A DNA stretch of 64,000 nt from Pseudomonadota bacterium (GCA_039193195.1 JBCCWS010000013.1:1-64000), one strand, 5' to 3'; shown: positions 37,296 to 46,635, counted from the first letter of the stretch. The notes: generated by a model from the letters alone, not told the origin. Made by a program: numbers and translations.

Positions 37296-37733
37296 GTGCT
37301 CGAAATGCTGCTCTCAGTTGCCCTGCAGCTCACCCCCTACGATGCCCCAATCGCGCCACCGCGGATCGCGTATCGATCCCATTCCTGGCTGGCAGCCCGG
37401 GGATGCGGAGGTAGACCCTGCACGATCCAAGGCCTGTACCTGGATGGCAATGTGATCTACCTCGATCGCGAACTACAACCCCTCAACACGCCCGAAGCGC
37501 AGAGCGTGCTCTTGCACGAGCTGGTGCATTACCTTCAACACAAGTCCGGCCAATTCCCAAGTGAGTGCGAGGCGCGTGTGCAGCGTGAGCGAGAAGCTTA
37601 CGTGGCACAGGCTCGCTTCCTGATTACGCGTGGCGTGCTCGCAGGAGTGGCCTACGCGCCAGGCCCTTGTCCGTCCGACGATACAGCGCTCACGAGCACT
37701 GGATCTTCCAGCAAGGGCTCTACGCCGGACTAG
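37296..37733 (+). CDS. Putative zinc metallopeptidase-like protein (HELVH motif)
   Basis: The clear coding part holds LLHELVHYLQH, an HExxH zinc-binding helix (residues 74-78 of the chosen start), followed by a charged helix (REREAYVAQARFL) that could supply a third ligand. Cysteines occur at GCGGRPC upstream and SECEAR after the helix. I place the start at GTG 37296 (GAGGG five bases upstream), giving 145 residues. The same frame is open for 430 bp further upstream, where it overlaps the small minus-strand gene, so the N-terminus and export signal are uncertain. It is convergent with the esterase, overlapping by four bases. Confidence 0.65.
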   Translation: MLEMLLSVALQLTPYDAPIAPPRIAYRSHSWLAARGCGGRPCTIQGLYLDGNVIYLDRELQPLNTPEAQSVLLHELVHYLQHKSGQFPSECEARVQREREAYVAQARFLITRGVLAGVAYAPGPCPSDDTALTSTGSSSKGSTPD

Positions 37734-38707
37734 CCGCCCATCTGACGGCCAAAGAACCACTGAAACGGCACGTGCACGCGGCCACCCCAAGCAAGCTCAT
37801 TGTGCCGCTCCCCAGGGAACACCAGGTACTGCAAACGCGACCCAAGCTCGAACCCTCGGTGCATGAGCAGGTCGCGCATCGCCAGGGTCCGTTCAAAGTT
37901 GTCCCGTGGCCAACCGCTATCCAGGTAGATGCGGATGTTCGCAGGCGCCTCACCAGCGATCCGGTCGAAGAGGTCATCTGCATAACCGAAGGTAGACGAT
38001 AGGCAGGCCGACATGCCGAACACGTCCGGTCGTGACCAGGCCGAATGCAGCGCCATGACACCGCCGAGGGAAGAGCCCATCACAGCGGTGTTCTGAGGCC
38101 CGGTTAGTGTGCGATGGGTCGCGTCGAGAAAGGGCCTCAGGCGATCCGCGATCCAGTTGGCGAAGCCCACGTAGCCAGGGCTCGTGAGCGCACTCATGCG
38201 GTCACCGGGATAGACGCCCACCACTAACACCTGATCGATGACGGCGAGTTCGTGCAGTTGATCGAGGGTCTGATCGATCTCCCAGGCGCGCCCGAGGAAC
38301 GCCTCCTCGGGCAGGAACAGGTTGCCGCCGTCATGCACGTACATGACGGGGTAGCGCTTGAGCGTGTTCTCGCCGTAGCCGGCGGGGAAGTACACGCGGA
38401 AGCGCACACCGTCGAGGGCGCGCAAGGGCCTCAAGGTGCCGGTGAGTCCGGCGTAGAAGTAGGGGTAGACGTCGCGTCGGCCGGCGGCGCGGGTGACCAC
38501 GCGGTTCATACCCGGTAACCAGAGGAAGCCCTGGGGGCTGTGCAGGCACGGTTTGAAGTAGAGCCAATCGCGATCCGACTCGAAGATGAACTCGGCCCCG
38601 TCCGGCGTGGGGTGGCCGCGCAAGTCATTGTACCAATCGAGTTCGGTGCGCAGCACCAGACGGTCGGGTTGGGCGGGGTAGTAGGCGCGCACGCGGAAGG
38701 TGGTCAC
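37730..38707 (-). CDS. Alpha/beta-hydrolase, enterochelin esterase-like
   Basis: The 325-residue protein combines an N-terminal beta-sandwich-like region with an esterase D/Fes-type alpha/beta-hydrolase: FRVYFPAGYG..KRYPVMYVHDGGN, and the nucleophile elbow GSSLGG with Ser213. A late Asp (YLDSGWP) and His (GERHNELAW) could complete the triad. No signal peptide is evident. Substrate unknown. It overlaps the next gene upstream by 4 bp. Confidence 0.82.
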   Translation of the reverse strand: MTTFRVRAYYPAQPDRLVLRTELDWYNDLRGHPTPDGAEFIFESDRDWLYFKPCLHSPQGFLWLPGMNRVVTRAAGRRDVYPYFYAGLTGTLRPLRALDGVRFRVYFPAGYGENTLKRYPVMYVHDGGNLFLPEEAFLGRAWEIDQTLDQLHELAVIDQVLVVGVYPGDRMSALTSPGYVGFANWIADRLRPFLDATHRTLTGPQNTAVMGSSLGGVMALHSAWSRPDVFGMSACLSSTFGYADDLFDRIAGEAPANIRIYLDSGWPRDNFERTLAMRDLLMHRGFELGSRLQYLVFPGERHNELAWGGRVHVPFQWFFGRQMGG

Positions 38708-39882
38708 GGTTCGTCTCGCTCATCGGGTCCTGTGGCCGTCAACTCACCCTCGCAATCAGGTCGCCAATCAGCCATCTGCGCGGCGCCCCACGCTTGGGCT
38801 TCCAACTCCCCGTGGCGAATGAGTTGCGCCAGGTATTGGCGGAAGAAGGCCTCGTCCTGCAACAGTCGCTCATCGACGTCCGGTGCCAACGCCGCCGAAG
38901 GAAACTCATCGCCTAGTCGCTCACGTACACGGGCGCTGGCGGCCTCGGGCGCATGGCCCTGCGCCTCGTAGCCGATCTTGGCCAGGGCCGCACCGATCTT
39001 GCGCGCCAATACCGTATCCGCCCCGCCGGCTGTTCGCTCACCGTAGGCGATACACGCTTCGATCAAGCTTGCGCGCGGCACCGCCGGCTGCGGTCCTTCG
39101 CCGCGGCAGAACTGCACGAGTGTCGGGTACGGTGGTAAGGCAGTCGCCGCGAGCGAAAACGCCAGGTTGGCGCGCTGAGCGAACGGCAGACCCGTGGCCG
39201 TGAGCGCGCGATCCAGGTAGGCGACCGTCTCCCCGAAGTAGGACGTCATCTGCGACGCGGAGCCAGCACGATCGATGTAGCGATAGGCGCACTGCGCATC
39301 CTGCCGGTACAAGCAGTTGGCTGCAGCCAACGCCAATGCATCGCCGTTGTCGGGCGCGACTCGCAACAGCTCGGCTTCCAACTGGCCTGCCTGAGCGCAA
39401 TTCGGTGTGACCTCTGCGCATAGGCGAAGCGCGTGATAGCGGTACAGCGGGTTGTCACGATCGTGCGCCGCGGCAGCGCGCGCCAGCTGCAGGCGCTCCT
39501 CCACCGGGCGATGAGAGGAGAAGCTCAGGGCGAACAGGTGGTCTGGATCCTGGCTCGCGTCCAGCACACTGAGCTGCTCATCGAAGTGCTTGGCAACGCG
39601 AGCAACGAAGTCCGCGTCAGACTCGTCAGCTAGCCTCCGGGGGTAGAAGGACGTTAGATCGACTGACGAGCCGCACGGCGCCTTGCCCGTATCCGCCTGT
39701 GATGGCGACAGCGCGCTGATGGACGAGCTCTCTACGCTCGCGGCTTCACCGTCGAGGGGCGCTGGGTTCCCGAGCAACTCGTCTGTGGTGAGCGCCGGCA
39801 CACCCTCCACATCCTCGTCCGGCGCACGCTCCCACCACAGGAAAGGCGCGAGGGCGAGCAGGACCACCGCTAGCCAACGCAT
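38704..39882 (-). CDS. Exported helical-repeat protein, unknown function
   Basis: The 392-residue protein starts with a hydrophobic segment (MRWLAVVLLALAPFLWW) that probably anchors or exports it. A Ser/Pro-rich acidic linker follows, then an all-helical region with Cys pairs and TPR-like spacing (LQLARAAAAHDRDNPLYRYHALRLCAEVTPNC, LAAANCLYRQDAQCAYRYIDRAG split). I do not recognise the family. It is translationally coupled to the esterase and lies just downstream of the amidohydrolase remnant. Confidence 0.6.
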   Translation of the reverse strand: MRWLAVVLLALAPFLWWERAPDEDVEGVPALTTDELLGNPAPLDGEAASVESSSISALSPSQADTGKAPCGSSVDLTSFYPRRLADESDADFVARVAKHFDEQLSVLDASQDPDHLFALSFSSHRPVEERLQLARAAAAHDRDNPLYRYHALRLCAEVTPNCAQAGQLEAELLRVAPDNGDALALAAANCLYRQDAQCAYRYIDRAGSASQMTSYFGETVAYLDRALTATGLPFAQRANLAFSLAATALPPYPTLVQFCRGEGPQPAVPRASLIEACIAYGERTAGGADTVLARKIGAALAKIGYEAQGHAPEAASARVRERLGDEFPSAALAPDVDERLLQDEAFFRQYLAQLIRHGELEAQAWGAAQMADWRPDCEGELTATGPDERDEP

Positions 39883-39904
39883 CCCGTCGCGCCGGCCGGC
39901 TTCC

Positions 39905-41028
39905 TCACGGCTGGCGATACGCCACGCCCTCCTTCATCACGAACACCACGCGCTCGAGCTCGGAGCCATCCTGCAGCGGATCGCCGGCCACGGCCACTAG
40001 ATCCCCGTACTTGCCCGGCTCCGAGGTGCCGAGCACATCGCTCTGCCCGATGTTAGCCGCGCCGTTAACTGTCGCCGTCTCGATGGCTTCCATCGGCGTC
40101 AACCCGCCCCACTCCATCAGCAGGCGGAACTCGATGGCGTTCTGCCCGTGCGGGAACACGCCCGCGTCGGTGGCAAAGGCGATCTTCACCCCACCGTCGT
40201 GGGCCCGGCGGGCGTACTTCTCGGCGAGCACCAAGGCCTGGCGCGCCTTCACCGTCTGCGTGGGGCTGAGGTAGGAGTCGGGGGAATCGAGCATGGGTAT
40301 CAGGGCAAAGGACGGCATCAGCGTCGGCGCGAGGAAGGCACCGCGTTCGCGGAACAGGGCGATGGCCTCGTCGTCGAGGAAGGTACCGTGCTCGATGGCA
40401 TCCACGCGGGCGCGCAGCGCGGCCTTGATGCCGTTGGCGCCGTGCGCATGTGCGGTCACCCGTCGACCCATGGAGTGCGCGGTGTCGACGATGGCTTCGA
40501 GCTCGTCATCGAAGAACTGCTGTTCGAGCCCGGCTGCCGATTCGGAGAGCACGCCGGCGGTGGCCGTGAGCTTGATGTGATCGGCCCCACGACGCCGGTG
40601 GCGCCAAGATCGCGCACCGTCGTGAAGCCCGCCATGAGTGTCTTGCGCGCGTAGCCCGCGGCGCGCATCGTGAGGTCCGCATCGGAGGCCTCGACGAGCT
40701 GCACCCGGTAGCCGGGACCGAACTCGAGCGTAAGGTGCACGTGGCCGTCGATGAACCCGGCCATGACGAAGTGCGAGGACAGGTCGTGCAGGGTGACGGC
40801 GTCGCCGTCGGCGATGGGCAGGTCCGCGGCGGTGAGGTAGCCCGGCGCCACCCGCTCCACGCGGCCGTCGCGCACGACTACGGTGGAGGTCTCGAGCACC
40901 TCGGCCCCGGGCACCGGCGGCAGTTGGCCGGCATGCACGACGGTCCACTGCGCTGCCTTCGTCAACGGGGACGCCGAGGCCAACCCCACCAGCAGCAGCG
41001 CCGCGCTGCGTCGTACCCGTCTCGTCAT
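39905..41028 (-). pseudogene. Amidohydrolase, broken by internal deletion and frameshift
   Basis: The N-terminal part (41028 down to about 40590) encodes a signal peptide and the metal-dependent amidohydrolase start: FIDGHVHLTLEFG with the HxH metal motif, then GFTTVRDLGATGVV. The C-terminal part continues in another frame from ADHIKLTATAGVLSESAAGLEQQ through VTAHAHG, IEHGTFLDD and ATDAGVFPHGQN to QP at 39905. At the join, the segment of roughly 60-80 residues that normally separates these motifs is missing and the frame changes. Both halves are otherwise well preserved, so the loss looks recent, or is an assembly error. Confidence 0.8.
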
Positions 41029-41098
41029 CGCTCAGTCCCCTGCCGCCAACCGATCCCCAAATGTACACGAGGACGCGGTGGCGACGCCTCCCGACGGC

Positions 41099-42517
41099 CT
41101 AGTCGAGGAGCAGACGACGGCCGAAGGGCATCTCCACCTCAGCAGCGCTCGCAGGGGTGGCCCAGATCACGGGCCAACGGGGATGCAGGCGGGCGGGACC
41201 CTCCAGGTCCGTGAGCACCACACCGATATCAGGTCGCAACTCGTCGGCCGCTTCGAGGAGGGGCGTAAAGTCCGTGCCGCCGCCGCCCTCGATATCCAAG
41301 GTCGGCACGCTGAACGGCATGCCGGGACGGAAGTGCTTCACGTGACGCACCTGGTCGTCGCCGACGATCAAGCTCACGTGCGCCTCGCAACGCCGGCCGA
41401 TGGCCGTGATCTCACCGCAGAAGCGCCGAAGCAAGGGCTCATCGATGGACCCTGAGACATCGACCATCACCACCAACCGCGTGACGGCCCGCAGCGACGA
41501 GGTGCCCGGCTCGAAGGGCATGCGGCGCCCGCGGCTATCGCGCCCCTGATTGGCGAGCCAGGACCGGGCCGGGCGCGACCAGCTGATCGAGGTGAGCGGC
41601 GCCAGGCCTCGCGCCAGCCACGTGCGCAGCAGTGCCTGCCACGGCGTCCGCGGCATCGGCACGTCGGCGAGTAATTCTCTTAGGAGAGAGTGGGCGCCAT
41701 CTCTGGCGTGGCCGCGCGAGATGCGCTCTCGCCAATCGCGCGCCCGTTCGGCCTCCGCCTCGGGGGCATCGCCGGCCGCGGCGGGCAGGAGGTCACGGGG
41801 CTCGCCGGCGGCGAGGTCGCGGGTGGCGCTGGCACGGGGCCCATCGGTCATCTGATCGGGATCGGACGCGCGCTGCGCGCTGGAGGACGTACTCTCTGCC
41901 GAGTCCTCCTGCTGCTGCGGATCGCCGCCTTGGCCACCACTCCCCTGCTGGCCCTCGCCCTCCCCCGCGCTCGCCTCCTGACGACCGCCACCGCCACCAC
42001 CGCTAGCGGAGCGCCCCTGGCGATCGTCGATGGCGCGATACAAGCGCTCGACGTCCCATTCGAGGAGCGACTTCTCCACCGGCTCATCGATATGCAACAC
42101 GCGGGACAGCAAGGCCTCCAGGCGCACGGCGCGCGGTGACAGTTCCAACCAACTGAGATGCCCAAGGGCACTGTTGACTATCGCATCGGCGCAGGCGTTG
42201 AAGAGTTCGGGATCGACATCACCGACCACCTGACGCAGGGCTTCACTGCGCTGCGGATGGCGCAGGGCCACGTGCAACACCTGGTGCGCGACGAGCCCCG
42301 TCTGGCGCGCCAGGGTGAGCCCCTCGAAGGCGGGGCCGTAGCGGATCTCCTCGCCGTCGGTGGCCGCCTCGAGCTCGCGCTTGCCGAGGTCGTCATCGTC
42401 ACGATGGGCGATCCACAGGGCGAGGCTGCCGGTGGCGGGGGCGTATTCCACCATGCGCTGGATCGCGCGCGTGCCGCGATGCTCGTGCACGGCACCGGCG
42501 GGCGAGGTGGTGGTCAT
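41099..42517 (-). CDS. VWA-like/DUF2201-type protein partner of MoxR
   Basis: The 472-residue protein has the DUF2201-like layout. An N-terminal metallopeptidase-like domain contains HQVLHVALRH (residues 78-87), a low-complexity Gly/Gln/Glu linker follows (about 170-225), and the C-terminal VWA-like domain has the metal site DVSGS near residue 350. In related proteins the first motif is usually HExxH; here Gln79 replaces the Glu, which should abolish protease chemistry. It overlaps the MoxR ATPase gene by 4 bp, so the two should act together as a chaperone pair. Confidence 0.85.
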   Translation of the reverse strand: MTTTSPAGAVHEHRGTRAIQRMVEYAPATGSLALWIAHRDDDDLGKRELEAATDGEEIRYGPAFEGLTLARQTGLVAHQVLHVALRHPQRSEALRQVVGDVDPELFNACADAIVNSALGHLSWLELSPRAVRLEALLSRVLHIDEPVEKSLLEWDVERLYRAIDDRQGRSASGGGGGGRQEASAGEGEGQQGSGGQGGDPQQQEDSAESTSSSAQRASDPDQMTDGPRASATRDLAAGEPRDLLPAAAGDAPEAEAERARDWRERISRGHARDGAHSLLRELLADVPMPRTPWQALLRTWLARGLAPLTSISWSRPARSWLANQGRDSRGRRMPFEPGTSSLRAVTRLVVMVDVSGSIDEPLLRRFCGEITAIGRRCEAHVSLIVGDDQVRHVKHFRPGMPFSVPTLDIEGGGGTDFTPLLEAADELRPDIGVVLTDLEGPARLHPRWPVIWATPASAAEVEMPFGRRLLLD

Positions 42518-43617
42518 GCGCTGGCGTCGTCGCGCTGGGCCACGTAGCGCTGGTAGACGGGGCTCTCCAGGATCGCCCCCTCCAAGCCTTGGTTGAGGGC
42601 CCGTTCGAACAGCAACTCCATGGTGAGCGTCTGCGCCTCGCGGATGGGCAGGGGTTGTTGGGTTTTGGTGTCCGGCAGCTGCTCGATGATCTCCAGGGCT
42701 CGGGTCACGCGCGCCGATTCATCGCAGGCGGCGAGGAGGCCGTAGATCATGCCGTACAGGGCATCGAGGGTGCGTGGAAGCAGCTCGGCGGTCTCGGGCC
42801 CCGCCTTGGCGGCGAGCAGTTCGAGCACGTTGGTGCCCGCTTCGATCTCGCGCAGCACCCCGAAGAACTCGGCGGCGTTGGCCGCGCCGATGCGCCCCTG
42901 CACGAACAGCCGTTGCTGCTCGGGGTCTGCACTCGACTGCAGCACCCGCGAGACGTCCTCCCAGCCCCGTGGACTGGCGCCCACGAGGTGGTCGTTCGCC
43001 ACCTGCGAGGCGGTGTCGTCGAGGCGATCGGGTCGCACCTTCAGGTAGGCCATGACCTGCGGCGCGAGGCCGTTGGCCAGGGCGTAGGCGAGGAACGCAT
43101 CCACCGTGCTCTGCACGTTGAAGTGGAACATGCGATCGGCCAGCGCCGTGCCCATGTCGTGGCTCACGGCGCCGTGGAAGGCGGCGTTGCCCGCGGCCAC
43201 CACCAGCCAGCCGTCCGGCAAGCGGTAGTTGCCGACGCGTCGATCGAGGATCAGGGAGTAGGCGCTGATCTGCAGGCGCTGATCGGCCGCGGTGAGTTCA
43301 TCGAGAAACAGGATGCCCTCGGGACTCGAACCATCAGGCAGGAACTCCGGCGGGAACCACACCGTGCGCTGCTGCTCGTCGTCCGCGTAGATGGCACCGC
43401 GGATGTCCACCGGCTCGATGCTGGTCAGGCGCAGGTCCACCAACGGCACCTGATGGTGCTCGGCCACCTGGCGCACGATCGAGGACTTGCCGACGCCGCG
43501 CGTGCCCCAGAGCATCGTCGCGCGCTGGCGCAGCACCGGGTCGGCAAACTGGCCGAGGAGGGCTGACTTGGCGGCGGTGATCGACACCGCCGGGATGTTC
43601 ATTGGATTTGCCTGCAC
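42514..43617 (-). CDS. MoxR-family AAA+ ATPase
   Basis: The 367-residue ATPase has Walker A GTRGVGKSS (residues 38-46) and Walker B GILFLDELTAAD (101-112), with sensor and ISTLILDRRVGNYRLPDG-type beta-hairpin sequence (SLILDRRVGNYRLPDGW). MoxR proteins commonly work with VWA proteins in folding, metal insertion or complex assembly. It is coupled to the VWA gene downstream and follows the membrane protein gene by 26 bp. Confidence 0.88.
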   Translation of the reverse strand: MQANPMNIPAVSITAAKSALLGQFADPVLRQRATMLWGTRGVGKSSIVRQVAEHHQVPLVDLRLTSIEPVDIRGAIYADDEQQRTVWFPPEFLPDGSSPEGILFLDELTAADQRLQISAYSLILDRRVGNYRLPDGWLVVAAGNAAFHGAVSHDMGTALADRMFHFNVQSTVDAFLAYALANGLAPQVMAYLKVRPDRLDDTASQVANDHLVGASPRGWEDVSRVLQSSADPEQQRLFVQGRIGAANAAEFFGVLREIEAGTNVLELLAAKAGPETAELLPRTLDALYGMIYGLLAACDESARVTRALEIIEQLPDTKTQQPLPIREAQTLTMELLFERALNQGLEGAILESPVYQRYVAQRDDASA

Positions 43618-43643
43618 CGACGATCTCCCAGGTGCTGATACGT

Positions 43644-44684
43644 CTACTTGTCGATTCTACTAGTCGGCAGCACCCACGCCCGCTGTTTCAAGGGCGAGGG
43701 CAACGGGGGAATCTCCAGCACAGGGATATCGCGTAGGGAAAAGAATGCGATGAGCGCGACGGTCGGCAGCTGAAAGATGATCACGAGAAACCCGGGGTTC
43801 TTCGCCGCGGGAAGGAACATCAAGCTCGGCGTGACGATGACGAAGGCCAGCAGCGCCAGCACCGGCGTCGCCCGCTGCAGTGCTGCCCGCCACCGGGCGA
43901 CCTTGTGATGCTCATGGTAGTCGCCAGGTTGCGTGGCGAGCGTCTGGGCGAGATGGCTCACGATGCCGTCGAGGGCCGTCTCCGCCTCGTGCGTCCGCTC
44001 GGGCTCATGCGGCGGCGCCCGCAGGGACCCACGCCACCCGCGGTGCGCGGTCTTGCGAAGCGGACGCCACATGGGCCCGGCGACAGCCAGGAAGTCGTCC
44101 GGCAGGAGCAGCTGCGCGTCGTCGTCGAGCGCCTGCAGGCGCACCTCCAGGGGCGAGCCGGCCAGCGTGTGCTCCACGGTGAACACGGCGCCCTGCGCGA
44201 GCCTGGCCTGGGCGCCATCGATCTGCGGTGCCGGCGTTCCAGTGTTAGGTTGCGGCGATCGAATCCGATAACTGCGAGCGAGCCAGGTACCAGCGACCTG
44301 GCGCCAGTGGCGCGCAAGCGGCACAGCTTGCACCCAGGAGAGGACGCGATCCAACGCGCCGCCGGTCGCCTTCAGGGTCGCCACCAGCTCACCCGTGGGG
44401 GTCATCGCCCTCAGCTGCCGCTCCAGGGTGAAGTCATCCGCCGACCCCTCGGGCACCTCCAGGGTGAGATGCTCGGACAGGGCGGGCGTCGAATCTGTGG
44501 CCGCGTGCGCCAGAGGCTTGAAGGCCAAGCGACGGCGAGCGCGATCGCTCGCCTCCAAATCGAGGTGGCGATCGGCGCTCGAGAACGGGGCCACCAGCTC
44601 CAGTAGGTCGTGGTGCGTGAGCGGCGTGCGCGCCTCCTCCGAGGCCGGCACGGGTTTGCCGTAGAGAAACTGCAGATTCGACAT
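43644..44684 (-). CDS. Membrane-anchored protein of the MoxR/VWA module
   Basis: I do not recognise a family for this 346-residue protein. It is mostly soluble, with Ala/Arg-rich mixed secondary structure, and ends with two hydrophobic helices (ATPVLALLAFVIVTPSLMFL and PGFLVIIFQLPTVALIAFF) and a short tail. The start MSNLQFLYGKPVPAS at 44684 is preferred; the frame runs 46 codons further upstream. It lies 26 bp upstream of the MoxR ATPase, probably in one operon, and divergent from the Nudix gene. Confidence 0.6.
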   Translation of the reverse strand: MSNLQFLYGKPVPASEEARTPLTHHDLLELVAPFSSADRHLDLEASDRARRRLAFKPLAHAATDSTPALSEHLTLEVPEGSADDFTLERQLRAMTPTGELVATLKATGGALDRVLSWVQAVPLARHWRQVAGTWLARSYRIRSPQPNTGTPAPQIDGAQARLAQGAVFTVEHTLAGSPLEVRLQALDDDAQLLLPDDFLAVAGPMWRPLRKTAHRGWRGSLRAPPHEPERTHEAETALDGIVSHLAQTLATQPGDYHEHHKVARWRAALQRATPVLALLAFVIVTPSLMFLPAAKNPGFLVIIFQLPTVALIAFFSLRDIPVLEIPPLPSPLKQRAWVLPTSRIDK

Positions 44685-44845
44685 GGCGGGTGTGCGCTCC
44701 CGGGGAGACTCTGTCGAGCCAGGCCCGCCATTGGACACGATGCGCAGGGCTTCGCCAACAACGCGCTTGCGCTTCGCGAGAGGCAGAACGGGCAAGACAC
44801 CGCACGGTGGCCACGGTCGCACTGAGGGAGGATAATCGATGCCCT

Positions 44846-45385
44846 ATGAACTTCTGCAGCAACTGTGGCCACCCGGTCGCCCACCGGGTACCGCCCGGCG
44901 ACAACCTCCCCCGCTACGTCTGCGATAACTGCCACACGATCCACTACATCAACCCGCGCAACGTGGTGGGCTGCGTCGTCGAGTGGGAGGGCGCTATCCT
45001 GCTCTGCCGCCGAGCGATCGAGCCACGCCACGGCTATTGGACAGCCCCAGCGGGGTTCATGGAATGCGGTGAGACGGTTGCCGAGGGTGCGGCTCGTGAG
45101 GTGCGCGAAGAGGCTCTGGCCGAGGTCGACGTCGGCTCGATGCTCGCTGTGGTCAACGTGCCGCACGTCGATCAGGTGCACATCATGTTTCGCGCCACCC
45201 TGCGCGACGGTAAGTACGGCGTCGGCGAGGAGACGCTCGAGTCAGCCCTGGTACCGATCGAGGATGTTCCCTGGGGCGAGCTAGCCTTCCCCAGCGTACG
45301 CTTCGCACTGGAGCGCTATCTAGACGATCGACGCGAGCAGGTGGAGCGCCTCCACACGACCCGCGTCGAACGCATGAAGCGCTGA
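44846..45385 (+). CDS. Nudix hydrolase with N-terminal zinc ribbon
   Basis: The 179-residue protein begins with a four-cysteine ribbon (CSNCGHPV and CDNCHTIHY), then a Nudix domain: GYWTAPAGFMECGETVAEGA followed by AREVREEALAEV, which matches GX5EX7REUXEEXXU apart from Ala in place of Gly. It resembles zinc-ribbon Nudix pyrophosphatases such as NudC-like enzymes that cleave NADH or other dinucleotides, though it is shorter than NudC. The substrate is not determined by sequence. Confidence 0.88.
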   Translation: MNFCSNCGHPVAHRVPPGDNLPRYVCDNCHTIHYINPRNVVGCVVEWEGAILLCRRAIEPRHGYWTAPAGFMECGETVAEGAAREVREEALAEVDVGSMLAVVNVPHVDQVHIMFRATLRDGKYGVGEETLESALVPIEDVPWGELAFPSVRFALERYLDDRREQVERLHTTRVERMKR

Positions 45386-45443
45386 CTTCAGCGCACTAAA
45401 CGTCTATTCTTGTTGACACTCGAGCGGTGGAGCGACTGGCGAA

Positions 45444-45767
45444 ATGGCTTTTGTGGTTACGGAGAACTGCATCAAGTGCAAGTACACCGACTGCGTGGAG
45501 GTGTGCCCTGTCGACTGCTTTCACGAGGGACCGAACTTCCTCGTGATCGACCCGGAAGAGTGTATCGATTGCACCTTGTGCGAGCCCGAGTGTCCGGCCG
45601 AGGCGATCTACTCCGAGGACGAGTTGCCCAACGGGCAGGAGCAGTTCCTCGAACTCAACGCGGAACTCTCCAAATCCTGGCCTGTCATCACCGAGAAGCA
45701 AGACGCGCCTGAGGACGCTGATGAGTGGAGCAATGTGTCAGATAAGCTCCAACATCTCGAGCGCTAA
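45444..45767 (+). CDS. fdxA: Seven-iron ferredoxin FdxA
   Basis: The 107-residue ferredoxin starts [17 protein letters not shown] and continues [12 protein letters not shown] and [20 protein letters not shown]. This is the [3Fe-4S][4Fe-4S] arrangement of the Azotobacter FdI/FdxA family, with the long C-terminal extension. It is an electron carrier of the cytoplasm. It lies 58 bp after the Nudix gene. Confidence 0.95.
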   Translation: MAFVVTENCIKCKYTDCVEVCPVDCFHEGPNFLVIDPEECIDCTLCEPECPAEAIYSEDELPNGQEQFLELNAELSKSWPVITEKQDAPEDADEWSNVSDKLQHLER

Positions 45768-45772
45768 ACGGA

Positions 45773-45821
45773 TTCAGCCGCTGCCCCACCCTCGCTAACG
45801 AAGGCAGAAACAACGGCTGAA
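45773..45821. terminator. Possible bidirectional hairpin between fdxA and dsbC
   Basis: TTCAGCCG (45773-45780) pairs with CGGCTGAA (45814-45821), with an inner CTGCC/GGCAG stem. It lies between convergent genes, where a shared terminator is expected, but there is no T-run on either side, so the role is uncertain. Confidence 0.35.
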
Positions 45822-45846
45822 ATGCCGGCGGACCGTCAGCAGTTGA

Positions 45847-46635
45847 TCAGCTCTCGTTACCGCCTGCAATCTGCTCCAGGCGCGCCTTCAGCTGCGGCGC
45901 CGGCAGGTAACCCCCAATCAGATAGCCACTCTCCGTCACGATCGCCGGCGTGCCGGTGACGCCCGCGTTGCGACCCACGTTCCAGCCCTGGTCCACCGCG
46001 TTGGTCTCACAGGACTCGGCCTGCACGTCGATGCCCGCCTTAGCCTGCGTGAGCGCCGCGTTGCGGTCGTCAGCGCAGAACACTTCCACGGCCTTGGTCC
46101 AGGACGGCGAGTTTGGGCCGCTGCGCGGATACAAGGCGTAGCTCACCTTGATGCCGAGATCGTTCAGCTGGGCGATCTCCTGATGCAGCTTGCGGCAGTA
46201 GCCACAGTCGATGTCCGTGAACACGGTAATGGAGTGCTCGACGGGCTTGCCCTGCGGAGCGAACACGACGGTGGACTCCGGGTCCAGCTCGGACATCAGG
46301 GACAAACGAGCGCCGCTACGCCTCATCTCCGTGACGTTCTCGCGCGTCTCCAGATCGATCATGTCGCCCTGGATCACGTAGCGCGCATCTTCGGACATGT
46401 AGTACACCGCGGTGCCTCCCCCGACGGCCACTTCGTACAAGTTGGGGATGGTCGATTCCTTCACTTCGGCATCGGTGAAATTGGGCATGCGCTCAACCAG
46501 GGCTGCGGCTACCTGGTCAGTCTTCGAGAGCGTCTTCTCGGCGGCGGCTTCGGCCGCCTGTGCGCCCATCGCACAAAGCAGCGAGGCAGCGGCCGCCGAG
46601 GCCACTGGAATCGAGCGGATCATATTGTATTTCAT
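45847..46635 (-). CDS. dsbC: Thiol:disulfide isomerase DsbC
   Basis: DsbC shuffles incorrect disulfides in the periplasm as a dimer. The 262-residue precursor has a signal peptide (ending near AMGAQAAEA), an N-terminal dimerisation domain, and a thioredoxin-like domain with active site CGYC (Cys144, Cys147) in FTDIDCGYCRKLH. A second cysteine pair (CADDR...ESCET) and the cis-proline region GTPAIVTESGY are present. It lies downstream of xerD, as in E. coli. Confidence 0.93.
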   Translation of the reverse strand: MKYNMIRSIPVASAAAASLLCAMGAQAAEAAAEKTLSKTDQVAAALVERMPNFTDAEVKESTIPNLYEVAVGGGTAVYYMSEDARYVIQGDMIDLETRENVTEMRRSGARLSLMSELDPESTVVFAPQGKPVEHSITVFTDIDCGYCRKLHQEIAQLNDLGIKVSYALYPRSGPNSPSWTKAVEVFCADDRNAALTQAKAGIDVQAESCETNAVDQGWNVGRNAGVTGTPAIVTESGYLIGGYLPAPQLKARLEQIAGGNES

